A DNA stretch of 64,000 bases from Bin16 sp965206315 (lineage in GTDB: Bacteria > Chloroflexota > Dehalococcoidia > Lucifugimonadales > Australimonadaceae): NCBI GenBank assembly GCA_965206315.1, contig OZ242210.1:1736001-1800000 (forward strand), in the 5' to 3' direction. Below the pieces are notes generated by a model. That model did no database searches and had not been told where the DNA came from. It worked only from the letters and a program-made list of their open reading frames with translations. Below, piece after piece: positions 16,776 through 23,898 of the stretch. The position numbers and the translations under genes are program-made. Position 1 is the first letter of the stretch. Each line of letters starts with the position of its first letter.

Positions 16776-17516
16776 TCAGTCCAGCAGCGCCGGGATCTCG
16801 GACAGATCGCTCACGATGTGGTCCGGCGGCAGCAGCGCGCCGTTCTCGGGCGGCGGCGTGCGCCCCGGCGTGTCCTGCGTACGCTGCACCAGCACCGTCT
16901 GCATGCCGGCGAGCTTCGCGCCGTGCGCGTCGTCGTAGGGCGAGTCGCCCACGTAGAGCACGGCCTCCGGCGCGACGCCCATCTCGTCCACGAGGCGGGC
17001 GAAGATGCGCGGGTCCGGCTTGTAGGCGCACGCCTCCTCCGATGAGAGGACATAGGAGAAGCAGTCCCAGCCGTTGTGCGCGATCGTCCCGTAGAGGAAG
17101 CGGTCGTCCGCGTTGGAGAGCACAGCGAGCGTCCGCGTTCTCGCCAGCGCATCGAGCGCGTCGTTCGTCTCGGGAAACGCGTCCCTGGCAGCGAGCGCCG
17201 TCACGCTGTCGGATGCCGCCTGCTCCGCGTCGCCGGTCAGCCCCATCGCCTCGAACGTTTCGATGAAGGCGTCGCGCCACGCCTCCCAGTACGTCTTGAA
17301 CGGCGGGCTCGCCTCCGGGTCGGCCATGTTCGTGCGCGTCTTGCGGAACTGCACGTCGCGGATGGCCCACTCCTTCCAGAAGGCGAGGGCGTCCACGGGC
17401 AGGCGCTGCCCGTCCACGATCGCCTTGTGCGCCATCTGCCATTCCGCCGTGTCGTTCTTCACGAGCGTGCTGAACATGTCGAAGGCGACGACTTCGATGT
17501 GCCTGAGGCCTGCCAT
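16776..17516 (-). CDS. HAD-superfamily hydrolase inside the histidine gene cluster
   Basis: A 246-residue haloacid-dehalogenase-type enzyme. Motif I is AFDMFSTLV with the nucleophile Asp and the usual second Asp changed to Ser, motif II is LSNADD, motif III is the Lys of YKPDPRIF, and motif IV is GDSPYDD. The helical cap between motifs I and II is of the C1 type. The changed second Asp resembles 2-haloacid dehalogenases more than phosphatases. Its place four bases after hisF and ahead of hisIE would also fit the missing histidinol-phosphate phosphatase, but nothing in the motifs proves this. Confidence 0.82.
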   Translation of the reverse strand: MAGLRHIEVVAFDMFSTLVKNDTAEWQMAHKAIVDGQRLPVDALAFWKEWAIRDVQFRKTRTNMADPEASPPFKTYWEAWRDAFIETFEAMGLTGDAEQAASDSVTALAARDAFPETNDALDALARTRTLAVLSNADDRFLYGTIAHNGWDCFSYVLSSEEACAYKPDPRIFARLVDEMGVAPEAVLYVGDSPYDDAHGAKLAGMQTVLVQRTQDTPGRTPPPENGALLPPDHIVSDLSEIPALLD

Positions 17517-17520
17517 CGTC

Positions 17521-18360
17521 TCAGTGGACCTCGCGCGTGGGGATGCCCTGCGCCGCCAGCGAACGCTTCACGTCCGCGATGACGTGCTGGCCGTAGTGGA
17601 AGATGGAGGCCGCGAGCGCCGCATCGGCGTGGCCGTCGGTCACCGCCTGCGCGAGGTGCTCGATGCAGCCCGCACCGCCGCTCGCGATGACGGGGATAGG
17701 GACGGCGTCGGCCACCGCGCGGGTGAGCTCGAGGTCGTAGCCGTCCTGGTGGCCGTCGGCGTCCATGCTCGTGAGCAGCACCTCGCCCGCGCCGAGCTCC
17801 GCCGTGTACTCCGCCCATCGCACGGCGTCGATGCCGGTGGGCGTGCGACCGCCGTGGATGTAGACCTCCCACCGCGACTCCGGGCCGACGGCGAGCGCTC
17901 CTTTGCCGGGATGGCCGTCCGCCAGCAGCGACGGGTCCGCCGCCGGGCTGTCCGGTGCGATGCGGCGCGCGTCGATGGCGATCACGAGGCACTGGTTGCC
18001 GAACGCCGCCGTCGCCGCCGCGAACGCGTCCGGGTTCAGCACCGCCGCCGTGTTCATCGACACCTTGTCCGCGCCCGCGTTCAGCAGCTTCCGCACGTCC
18101 TCGACGGTGCGCACGCCTCCGCCGACCGTGAGCGGGATGAAAACCTGCTCCGACACGTGCTCCACCACGTCGATGATGGTGTCGCGTCCGTCCGAGCTGG
18201 CGGTGATGTCGAGGAAGACGAGCTCGTCCGCGCCCTCACGGTCGTAGAAGGCGGCGAGCTCGACGGGGTCTCCGGCGTCGCGCAGGTTGACGAAGGACGC
18301 GCCCTTGACGACGCGCCCGCCGGTGACATCCAGGCACGGGATGATGCGCTTGGTGAGCAT
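17521..18360 (-). CDS. hisF: Imidazole glycerol phosphate synthase cyclase subunit
   Basis: Cyclase half of the HisFH synthase, forming imidazole-glycerol phosphate and AICAR. The (beta-alpha)8 barrel has LTKRIIPCLDVTGGRVVKG with the catalytic Asp, FLDITAS, PLTVGGGVRTVEDV, LVIAIDARR with the second catalytic Asp, EVLLTSMDADGHQDGYDLEL and PVIASGGAG. At 279 residues it is about 25 longer than most HisF; the extra sequence (about residues 140-168, rich in Pro, Asp and Gly) falls after the strand with the second catalytic Asp. The ATG at 18360 is the natural start. hisH is not next to it. Confidence 0.95.
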   Translation of the reverse strand: MLTKRIIPCLDVTGGRVVKGASFVNLRDAGDPVELAAFYDREGADELVFLDITASSDGRDTIIDVVEHVSEQVFIPLTVGGGVRTVEDVRKLLNAGADKVSMNTAAVLNPDAFAAATAAFGNQCLVIAIDARRIAPDSPAADPSLLADGHPGKGALAVGPESRWEVYIHGGRTPTGIDAVRWAEYTAELGAGEVLLTSMDADGHQDGYDLELTRAVADAVPIPVIASGGAGCIEHLAQAVTDGHADAALAASIFHYGQHVIADVKRSLAAQGIPTREVH

Positions 18361-18390
18361 GGCCCTAACAGGATACCGGACGAGCGTGAG

Positions 18391-18434
18391 GGCGTGCTCC
18401 CGCGTAGGCGTGCTTCGCAGGAGTACGCCTACGC
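18391..18434. terminator. Nested inverted repeats between the metallo-hydrolase and hisF
   Basis: GGCGTGCTCC (18391-18400) pairs with GGAGTACGCC (18420-18429) with one G-T pair, and GCGTAGGCGT (18402-18411) pairs perfectly with ACGCCTACGC (18425-18434). They are alternative stems, overlapping the stop codon of the metallo-hydrolase gene. There is no T-run, so termination would have to be of the weak or attenuating kind. Confidence 0.4.
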
Positions 18435-19067
18435 CGTCCACTGCACGTGGCCGTACAGGTCGTCGGGCTGCGGCTTGCTCTTGAAGACGGCGAACTCCGC
18501 CTTCGACGCTGCGACGGTCGTGTCCGCGCCGTGGCCGGGGAGCACGAGCGAGCCGTCGGGCAGCGTGAGCAGCCGCTCCTCGATGCTCTGCACGACCTGC
18601 CGGAGGTCGTCGGGCGTGTTCGTGCGGCCCGGACCGCCGGGGAAGAGGGTGTCGCCGGAGACGAGCGTGCCGTCGGTGAAGAGGCAGAGCGCGCCGGGCG
18701 TGTGGCCGGGCGTGTGCAGGATGCGTATGCGCGTCGCGCCGATGCTGAGCTCGTCGTTGTGGGCGAGCAGCGCGTCCGGCTCTCCGGGCAGCCTGCGGGC
18801 GTCGCTCTCGTGCACCGAGACCGGAAGGTCGGTGAGCCGCTTGAGGTCGGCGTAACCCGCGACGTGGTCAGGGTGCGTGTGCGTGACGATGACGCCCTTG
18901 ACCTGGAAGCCGTCCGCCTCGCTCAGCAGCCGCTCGATCTCCGCGGGCGCGTCGACGAGGTACGCCTCCTTCGTGGCCGGGTCGGCGATGACGTAGCCGT
19001 TGTTGTCGTACGGCCCCATGCCGGCGACCTTGAACACGAGATGCGGGCCATCGTAGACGAGCGTCAT
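18429..19067 (-). CDS. Metallo-beta-lactamase-fold hydrolase (glyoxalase II-like)
   Basis: A 212-residue zinc hydrolase. The metal motif is THTHPDHV near residue 60, followed by HTPGHTPGALCLF, the Asp of LVSGDTLFPGGPGRT and the final His in VLPGHGADT, the spacing of hydroxyacylglutathione-hydrolase-like enzymes. It starts MTLVYDGPHLVFKVAGMGPY after GAAGGAG. It precedes hisF by 68 bp but is probably a separate function, such as thioester or lactone hydrolysis. Confidence 0.87.
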   Translation of the reverse strand: MTLVYDGPHLVFKVAGMGPYDNNGYVIADPATKEAYLVDAPAEIERLLSEADGFQVKGVIVTHTHPDHVAGYADLKRLTDLPVSVHESDARRLPGEPDALLAHNDELSIGATRIRILHTPGHTPGALCLFTDGTLVSGDTLFPGGPGRTNTPDDLRQVVQSIEERLLTLPDGSLVLPGHGADTTVAASKAEFAVFKSKPQPDDLYGHVQWTA

Positions 19068-19163
19068 GCGCAACTCCTTCGCTCGGTGTCTGCGTAGGAT
19101 AACGCGGAGCGCGCCGATCGGGGTGCTATGGTGGGCGGCACGAACGTAACGGAGGCGCAGGAA

Positions 19164-19529
19164 GTGGAAGGCTCGTTGAAGGACGCGGTGCGCGAGTACG
19201 CGCTCGGGCTGCCCGGAGCGTGGGAGGACCACCCGTGGGGCGAGAGCGCCATCAAGGTGGGGAAGAAGGTGTTCGCGTTCCTCGGTGTGCCGGGGACGGG
19301 GTTCGGCATGGGCGTGAAACTGCCGCAGTCCTCCGGCGCGCTGCTCTCGATGCCGTTCGCGCGTCCGGCGGGCTACGGCCTCGGCAGAAGCGGATGGGTG
19401 GAGATGACGTTCGCCGAGGACGATGCCGACGCTCCTCCGCTCGATCTGCTGCTGGAGTGCGTCGAGGAGAGCTACCGCGCCATCGCGCCGAAGACGCTCG
19501 TGAAGGAACTCGACGCGCGGGGAGGGTAG
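19164..19529 (+). CDS. MmcQ/YjbR-family protein
   Basis: A small alpha-beta protein with the family text DAVREYALGLPGAWEDHPWG, IKVGKKVFAFLG, and the C-terminal WVEMTFAEDD and CVEESYRAIAPKTLVKEL. The fold is of the double-wing type once proposed to bind DNA; no biochemical role is established. The GTG at 19164 has GGAGG nine bases upstream and gives 121 residues; ATG 19128 would add twelve less typical residues. The gene converges on the luciferase-like gene. Confidence 0.82.
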   Translation: MEGSLKDAVREYALGLPGAWEDHPWGESAIKVGKKVFAFLGVPGTGFGMGVKLPQSSGALLSMPFARPAGYGLGRSGWVEMTFAEDDADAPPLDLLLECVEESYRAIAPKTLVKELDARGG

Positions 19530-19535
19530 GGCCGC

Positions 19536-20540
19536 CTACCGCAGGGCGGGCAGCACCTCTGCCGCCGCAAGGCGTATCGCGCCCTCGACGACGTCGCGCG
19601 GCGTGCCCGGCCACCCGAAGCGCAGCGACGCGTGCGTGACGCCCACGTCGGCGAAGCGCTGCAGGTCGGCGGTGACGTCGTCCGGGCTGCCGACGATGAA
19701 GCGTCCCGCGGCCAGCTCCTCGAACGGTTGGGTGAAGTCTTCCTCGCCGGGGAGCGCCTTGTCCTGCCCCCATGCGGCGTACGCCTGGTACTTCCCCTCC
19801 AGGAAGGGGCGCGCCGTCGCGATGGCCTGCTCCCGGGTCGGCGCCACGAACGTCTCGCGCGACATCGGCAGCGTGTCGACGGGCGGGTGGCCGTGCTCGG
19901 CGCGCACCGTCTTGTACAGCTCCACCTGCCGTGCCAGCGTGTCGAATGGGGCGTGCGGGTTGAGGTACCACGTCTCCCCGGTGCGGGCGATGCGGCGGAC
20001 CATGCCGTCGCCGTTCGCGGCGATCCAGATGCGCGGGTGCGGCTGCTGGATGGGGCGTATGCCGAGGTGCACGCCGGTGACCTTCGTGAAGCGACCCTCG
20101 AACGTCACCTCGCCGCCGGCCCAGAGCTGCCGCGCGAGGCGCAGGTTCTCGAACATCCGCGCGATGCGGTCCTCGTGCGTGACGCCGAACGCCTCGTACT
20201 CCTCGTCGCGGTAGCCGAGCGCCGCGTTGATGATGACGCGCCCGTTCGTGAGTACGTCCAGCGTCGCGACGTCCTCGGCCATCTGCACGGGGTTCTGCAG
20301 CGGGATGAGGACGGTCGAGAGCATGTCCATGTCGCCGGTCTCGGCGCTGATGCGGGCGAGCGCGATGAGCGGCTGGAGCATCTGGAACGGGTGCGAGAGG
20401 TAGTGCTGACCGGCGTAGATGTAGTCGAAGCCCAGTTCGCGCCCGACGCGCACGAGGTGGAGCACGTCGGCGAACCGCTGCACCATGTCGCCGTCGCCGG
20501 AGTGCTGGAGGAGGCCGGAGAGGGAGAGTCCGAACTTCAC
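19536..20540 (-). CDS. LLM-class flavin/F420-dependent oxidoreductase
   Basis: TIM-barrel oxidoreductase of the bacterial luciferase-like superfamily, using FMN or F420 to oxidise or reduce an unknown substrate. It starts VKFGLSLSGLLQHSG and shows LGFDYIYAGQHYLSHPFQML, LIPLQNPVQMAEDVATLDVL, NGRVIINAALGYRDEEYEAF, RPIQQPHPRIWIAAN and a C-terminal FIVGSPDDV, all standard for the family. The GTG start overlaps the stop of the coiled-coil gene (GTGA), implying coupled translation. At 334 residues the length is normal. Genomes of the suspected host lineage are rich in this family. Confidence 0.9.
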   Translation of the reverse strand: MKFGLSLSGLLQHSGDGDMVQRFADVLHLVRVGRELGFDYIYAGQHYLSHPFQMLQPLIALARISAETGDMDMLSTVLIPLQNPVQMAEDVATLDVLTNGRVIINAALGYRDEEYEAFGVTHEDRIARMFENLRLARQLWAGGEVTFEGRFTKVTGVHLGIRPIQQPHPRIWIAANGDGMVRRIARTGETWYLNPHAPFDTLARQVELYKTVRAEHGHPPVDTLPMSRETFVAPTREQAIATARPFLEGKYQAYAAWGQDKALPGEEDFTQPFEELAAGRFIVGSPDDVTADLQRFADVGVTHASLRFGWPGTPRDVVEGAIRLAAAEVLPALR

Positions 20541-21064
20541 GATGCCGCGTCCAGCCGCGCGATGTCGGCCTGTATCTCGGTGAGCCTGCCGATGATCTCC
20601 CTGATGCGGGCCCGGTTCTCCCGGCTGTTCGCCTGGGCGCCTTGCGCCCACACAGAGGTTGTCTCTATCCACTCGTCGTAGTCCTCTATCCGGGCCGCAT
20701 GCTCTTGCACTCGTTCCTGGTACAACTCCATCCAGTGTTCGTACGCCTGGCCCCGGGCCTGGAACTCCCGTATGCGTGCGTCGGACTCCCTTATGCGTTC
20801 CTCAGACTCCCTGATGCGCGCCTCGTGCTCTTCCGTTCGCGCTTCATGCTCCCGCATCTGCGCCCAGAACTGCTGCCGCCACTCCTCGTGCGCCTTCTCC
20901 CGCTCCTGCCACTCTTGCGCCCGCGCCTGGACCGCCTGGAACTTCTCCTCCATTACCTGGAAGCGCTGCTCCTGCGCTTCGTGCTCCCCCTCCATCCGGT
21001 CCATCGCCTGGACGAGGTTGGCTATGGCCCTGGCGTGCATCTCCATGCGGTCCGGTGAACTCAT
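20537..21064 (-). CDS. Long coiled-coil protein with heptad repeats
   Basis: A 175-residue protein, almost entirely charged helix. From about residue 75 it contains a run of 7-residue repeats of the form EHEARIR, ESEERIR, ESDARIR, EFQARGQ, so a parallel coiled-coil rod is expected. No signal peptide or membrane helix is present. The ATG at 21064 follows GGAGGAGAGTCG; upstream Met codons lack a ribosome site. It overlaps the luciferase-like gene, which it precedes. Function unknown; a similar unrelated-looking coiled coil is at 44946-45389. Confidence 0.75.
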   Translation of the reverse strand: MSSPDRMEMHARAIANLVQAMDRMEGEHEAQEQRFQVMEEKFQAVQARAQEWQEREKAHEEWRQQFWAQMREHEARTEEHEARIRESEERIRESDARIREFQARGQAYEHWMELYQERVQEHAARIEDYDEWIETTSVWAQGAQANSRENRARIREIIGRLTEIQADIARLDAAS

Positions 21065-21252
21065 CGACTCTCCTCCGTGCGCCGCGATTATAGCAACGGG
21101 CGTCGCCCCCAACGACCGCCGCGTGTCACTCGTTTCCGGCGCATCCCGAGAGATTCCTCGACTCCGCCATCGGCTACCGCCGACGGCTCCGCTCGGAATG
21201 ACAATTGCTATGATTTGCCCGCGACCGGAACGCCGGACGGAGGCCGAGACCG

Positions 21253-22074
21253 ATGGACCGCACAGCCCACATCGCGCAGCGCATCGTTGGCGCGCGCATA
21301 TTCGAGTACGCCATCATCGCGCTCATCCTCGCGAGCGGCGCGCTGCTCGGACTCGCCACCTCACCCGACATCGTCGACCGCTACGGCGACGCCATCGAGA
21401 TGGGCAACCGGGTCATCCTCGGCGTGTTCATCGTGGAGGCGGCGCTCAAGATGCTGGCGCTCGCCCCGACTTCCCAGCGCTACTTCCGCGACGGCTGGAA
21501 CGTCTTCGACTTCGCCATCATCGTCTTCGCGCTCGTGCCGGCGACCGGCTCGTTCGCCATGGTCGCGCGGCTCGGACGGCTGCTGCGCGTGCTGCGCCTC
21601 ATCTCCGCGATCAAGGAGCTGCGGCTCATCGTCGGCGCGCTCGTGCGCTCCATCCCCAGCGTCGCCAACATCATGATGCTGATGAGCATCGTCGTGTACA
21701 TCTACGCCATCGTCGGTTACCACCTCTTCCACGAGGCCGACCCCACCCACTGGCGCACTCTCGGCATATCGCTGCTGTCGCTCTTCCGCGTCATCACGCT
21801 GGAGGACTGGACGGACATCATGTACGCGGCGATGGAGCACCACGGGCTCGCGTGGCTCTACTTCCTCAGCTTCGTGGTGGGCGGCACGTTCGTCGTGGCG
21901 AACCTCTTCATCGCGGTCGTCATCAACAACCTGGACAAGGCGAAGGTCGACCAGCTGATGACACTGGAGTCGCCGCCCTCGCGCGAGGAACTCCTGCGCG
22001 AGCTCCGCACGACGCAGGAGACACTCCGCCGCCTGGAGGAGCGCCTCGGCGGATACGGCGGGGAGGGGCGGTAG
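21253..22074 (+). CDS. NaVBac-type voltage-gated cation channel with filter TLEDWTD
   Basis: A single six-helix channel subunit of 273 residues, forming tetramers in the cell membrane. S1 is at about 16-36, S2 54-72 and S3 82-98. S4 at about 103-125 has Arg at 106, 109, 112 and 115 in the every-third pattern of voltage sensors. S5 is at 134-159, the pore loop ends in the selectivity filter TLEDWTD (182-188), S6 is at 198-226, and a short coiled coil follows (242-266). NaVBac channels have TLESW in the filter; the added Asp residues at 185 and 188 recall calcium-permeable variants. The ATG at 21253 follows GGAGG. It is a single-gene unit. Confidence 0.9.
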   Translation: MDRTAHIAQRIVGARIFEYAIIALILASGALLGLATSPDIVDRYGDAIEMGNRVILGVFIVEAALKMLALAPTSQRYFRDGWNVFDFAIIVFALVPATGSFAMVARLGRLLRVLRLISAIKELRLIVGALVRSIPSVANIMMLMSIVVYIYAIVGYHLFHEADPTHWRTLGISLLSLFRVITLEDWTDIMYAAMEHHGLAWLYFLSFVVGGTFVVANLFIAVVINNLDKAKVDQLMTLESPPSREELLRELRTTQETLRRLEERLGGYGGEGR

Positions 22075-22136
22075 GCTTCCTCCGTCAATCCGCCTCCTTC
22101 CGTCATTCCAGCGGAGGCTGGAATCCAGCGGCCCTG

Positions 22137-22284
22137 AACAAGGTGGCCAACCGGCCCGAAATCTGGCCACCTTGTTACCGGCGTTACGAGTAAACCAGGC
22201 GCTCCATTTGGCCACCTTGGCCACCTTGTGTTGCTCTGCGCAAGGCCACGACCTGGTTTCCGCAACAAGTGAACAAGGTGGCCA
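22137..22284. repeat. Cluster of five AACAAGGTGGCCA motifs in both orientations
   Basis: AACAAGGTGGCCA occurs at 22137-22149 and 22272-22284, its reverse complement at 22164-22176 (a perfect 13-bp pair with 14 bases between), and two overlapping reverse partial copies at 22209-22230. AAACCAGG and CCTGGTTT flank the middle. The stretch 22075-22627 has no gene; it contains a REP-like palindrome (22103-22126), this cluster and a dispersed element. Confidence 0.65.
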
Positions 22285-22308
22285 ACGAATTTCACAAGTT
22301 GGGCGGCG

Positions 22309-22436
22309 GACCTATAGACCAGATCTATGGCTCAGCCCCGGGCTATAGACGCGGTCTATGGCTGCTGTCCGCACGACGGTCATGCAACCAGCGTACGCAA
22401 TCGCGCGGCGACCGCGAAAGGGGCGCGTGTCAGTGG
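22309..22436. repeat. Dispersed composite element, forward copy upstream of the HNH gene
   Basis: Order: CTATAG module (GGACCTATAGACC at 22308-22320, ATCTATGGCTCAGCCCCGGG, CTATAGACGCGGTCTATGG at 22343-22361), core GACGGTCATGCAACCAGCGT (22375-22394), and end GCGACCGCGAAAGG, GGCGCGTGTCAGTGG (to 22436). This is the reverse of the order at 11366-11490 and the same as at 38600-38728. Confidence 0.8.
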
Positions 22437-22627
22437 AATCCACGGAAGCACTACTCGGCATGAGGGTCAACGCGAATGCCCTACACACTCGAAGGGAACC
22501 CTCTTTTCAAGAATGTCATATAAACGTAATCTATATTGATTGGAATGTTACCCCATTGTCACTCTCAGGGGAGTATAGTTGTTTACAGGCTGATAGCTTC
22601 CGCATCCAATCCACGAGGGAGAGACTG

Positions 22628-22987
22628 ATGGCATTTGACTTCAACTTCTACGATGACGCGCCAAGAGCCCGGCCACGATTCTCCAAGGCTGACAAGGAGC
22701 CCTTCTACAAGGCGCAGGGCGGGAAGTGCGCGATTTGCAGGCGGAGCCTCCCCATTGATCTCCTGCAGGTAGATCACAAACGGGCGTTCTCCAAGGGTGG
22801 GAGCAACAAACCGGGCAACCTGCAGCTACTCTGCGCCACGTGCAACGGCAAGAAGGGCGACCGCTCCCCCAAGCAGGCCGCAAAGATACTCTCCAAGACA
22901 AAGTCGCCCCCAAAGACGAAGAAGCCCGCCAAGATAACCACCGCCAAGAAGCGCACGACCACGAAGCGCAGTGGCACGAGGAGATAA
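22628..22987 (+). CDS. HNH endonuclease domain protein with a Lys/Thr-rich tail
   Basis: A 119-residue protein. Residues about 20-80 form an HNH nuclease module: GGKCAICRRSLP with the first CxxC, LQVDHKRAFSKGGSN with the Asp-His pair, NLQLLCATCNGKKGD with the second CxxC and the catalytic Asn. The last 35 residues are a basic SKTKSPPKTKKPAK-type tail likely to bind DNA. The ATG at 22628 follows GAGGGAGAG. It lies in an AT-richer patch beside a dispersed element, so it is likely acquired. It may be a free-standing nuclease; no intron or phage context is visible. Confidence 0.85.
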   Translation: MAFDFNFYDDAPRARPRFSKADKEPFYKAQGGKCAICRRSLPIDLLQVDHKRAFSKGGSNKPGNLQLLCATCNGKKGDRSPKQAAKILSKTKSPPKTKKPAKITTAKKRTTTKRSGTRR

Positions 22988-23182
22988 CTGACGGAGACGC
23001 ATTCCTCTGTCCGGCTAACCGGCTGTTGCATCGTTATGCAGACCATGCACTCCAAGGACGGTATCAAGCTCGAATCCAGATCGGCTATATCCACATGGCT
23101 TGGGGATAGCCTCATGGTCTGAAATCGATGTCTCAGTTGGGGAAGCGATGGTGGGCGGTATGGTCGGCAGTGAAGTCCTCGT

Positions 23183-23242
23183 GTGGATGCTCCTCTCTGG
23201 TAGGAGCTAGCCGACGAAACACACATCCGAGAGGAGATCCAC
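23183..23242. repeat. Long inverted repeat ahead of the 93-residue gene
   Basis: GTGGATGCTCCTCTC (23183-23197) pairs with GAGAGGAGATCCAC (23229-23242) with one bulged G; the loop holds GGTAGGAGCTAGCC. It lies about 40 bases before the ATG at 23281 and may fold in the leader RNA. Apart from this, 22988-23280 shows no gene. Confidence 0.45.
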
Positions 23243-23280
23243 GTCAGAGTGGACTCCGCGCTTGAGGGAGATGAGTAGCC

Positions 23281-23562
23281 ATGACCACCGGAGAAGAACG
23301 TGAGTCGATCCACCAGAAACTGGACCGCGTACTGAGCATCCTGAACAACGAGGCGCTGACAGTGGAGGGCGCGACAAAGATGGATGCCGGGGAGGTGGTC
23401 CGTGCACTGCTTGAACAGGATCCATCGCTCACTCGGGATGATCTTATTGACCGTATACCTATGGGTTGCTACTGGGAGTGGTTCGACGCGGATGCCATGT
23501 TCAAGATCCGGGGCAGCGTCTCGAATCTAAGGACCCACCATCTGAAGCAGCTGGAAGGATAA
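23281..23562 (+). CDS. Small unknown soluble protein
   Basis: A 93-residue protein starting MTTGEERESIHQKLDRVLSI. It is acidic and helical; the second half has SLTRDDLIDRIPMGCYWEWF and SNLRTHHLKQLEG. No domain is recognised, and no membrane or signal segment is seen. GAGGGAGATGAG lies just before the ATG. It is isolated between the HNH gene and the convergent RelA/SpoT gene, in AT-richer sequence like the HNH gene. Confidence 0.55.
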   Translation: MTTGEERESIHQKLDRVLSILNNEALTVEGATKMDAGEVVRALLEQDPSLTRDDLIDRIPMGCYWEWFDADAMFKIRGSVSNLRTHHLKQLEG

Positions 23563-23898
23563 CCGCCGCGTAACCCCGCGCAATCTTGTCTAGGCTGTTC
23601 GTAGAGTGTGTGGCAGGAACAGCCGCGCCCACCATCCCCACCGCGTGCACTGCCCGTGCACCTGGATTCCCGCCGGTGCGGGAAAGACGGAGAAGGGGCG
23701 CTAGTTGCGCGAGAGGCGGCATGCCGCTCTAACGGCCGCGAGGTTGCGCGCTTAGGCGCGGGCTCCGCTCAACATGACAAGCCCCCCTCCAAGTGCCCTC
23801 ACCCGCCGCTGCGCGGCGACCTCTCCCTCAGGAGAGGTGGGGTTGCGGGGTTCCCGCCGGTTGCGCGCTGAAGCGCGGGAATGACGGAGAGAGGCGCG
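23563..23898. repeat. Gene-free stretch with a copy of the relA 3' end and REP-like repeats
   Basis: The segment GGGAAAGACGGAGAAGGGGC, GCTAGTTGCGCGAGAGGCGG at about 23680-23720 repeats the end of the relA gene and its flank (GGGAATGACGGAGAGAGGCG, CGCTAGTTGCGCGAGGGGCG at 23877-23916). Between them lie GGTTGCGCGCT(T/G)AGGCGCGG-like text and a CCTCACCCGCCGCTGCGCGG, CGACCTCTCCC repeat. No gene was seen. Confidence 0.6.
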
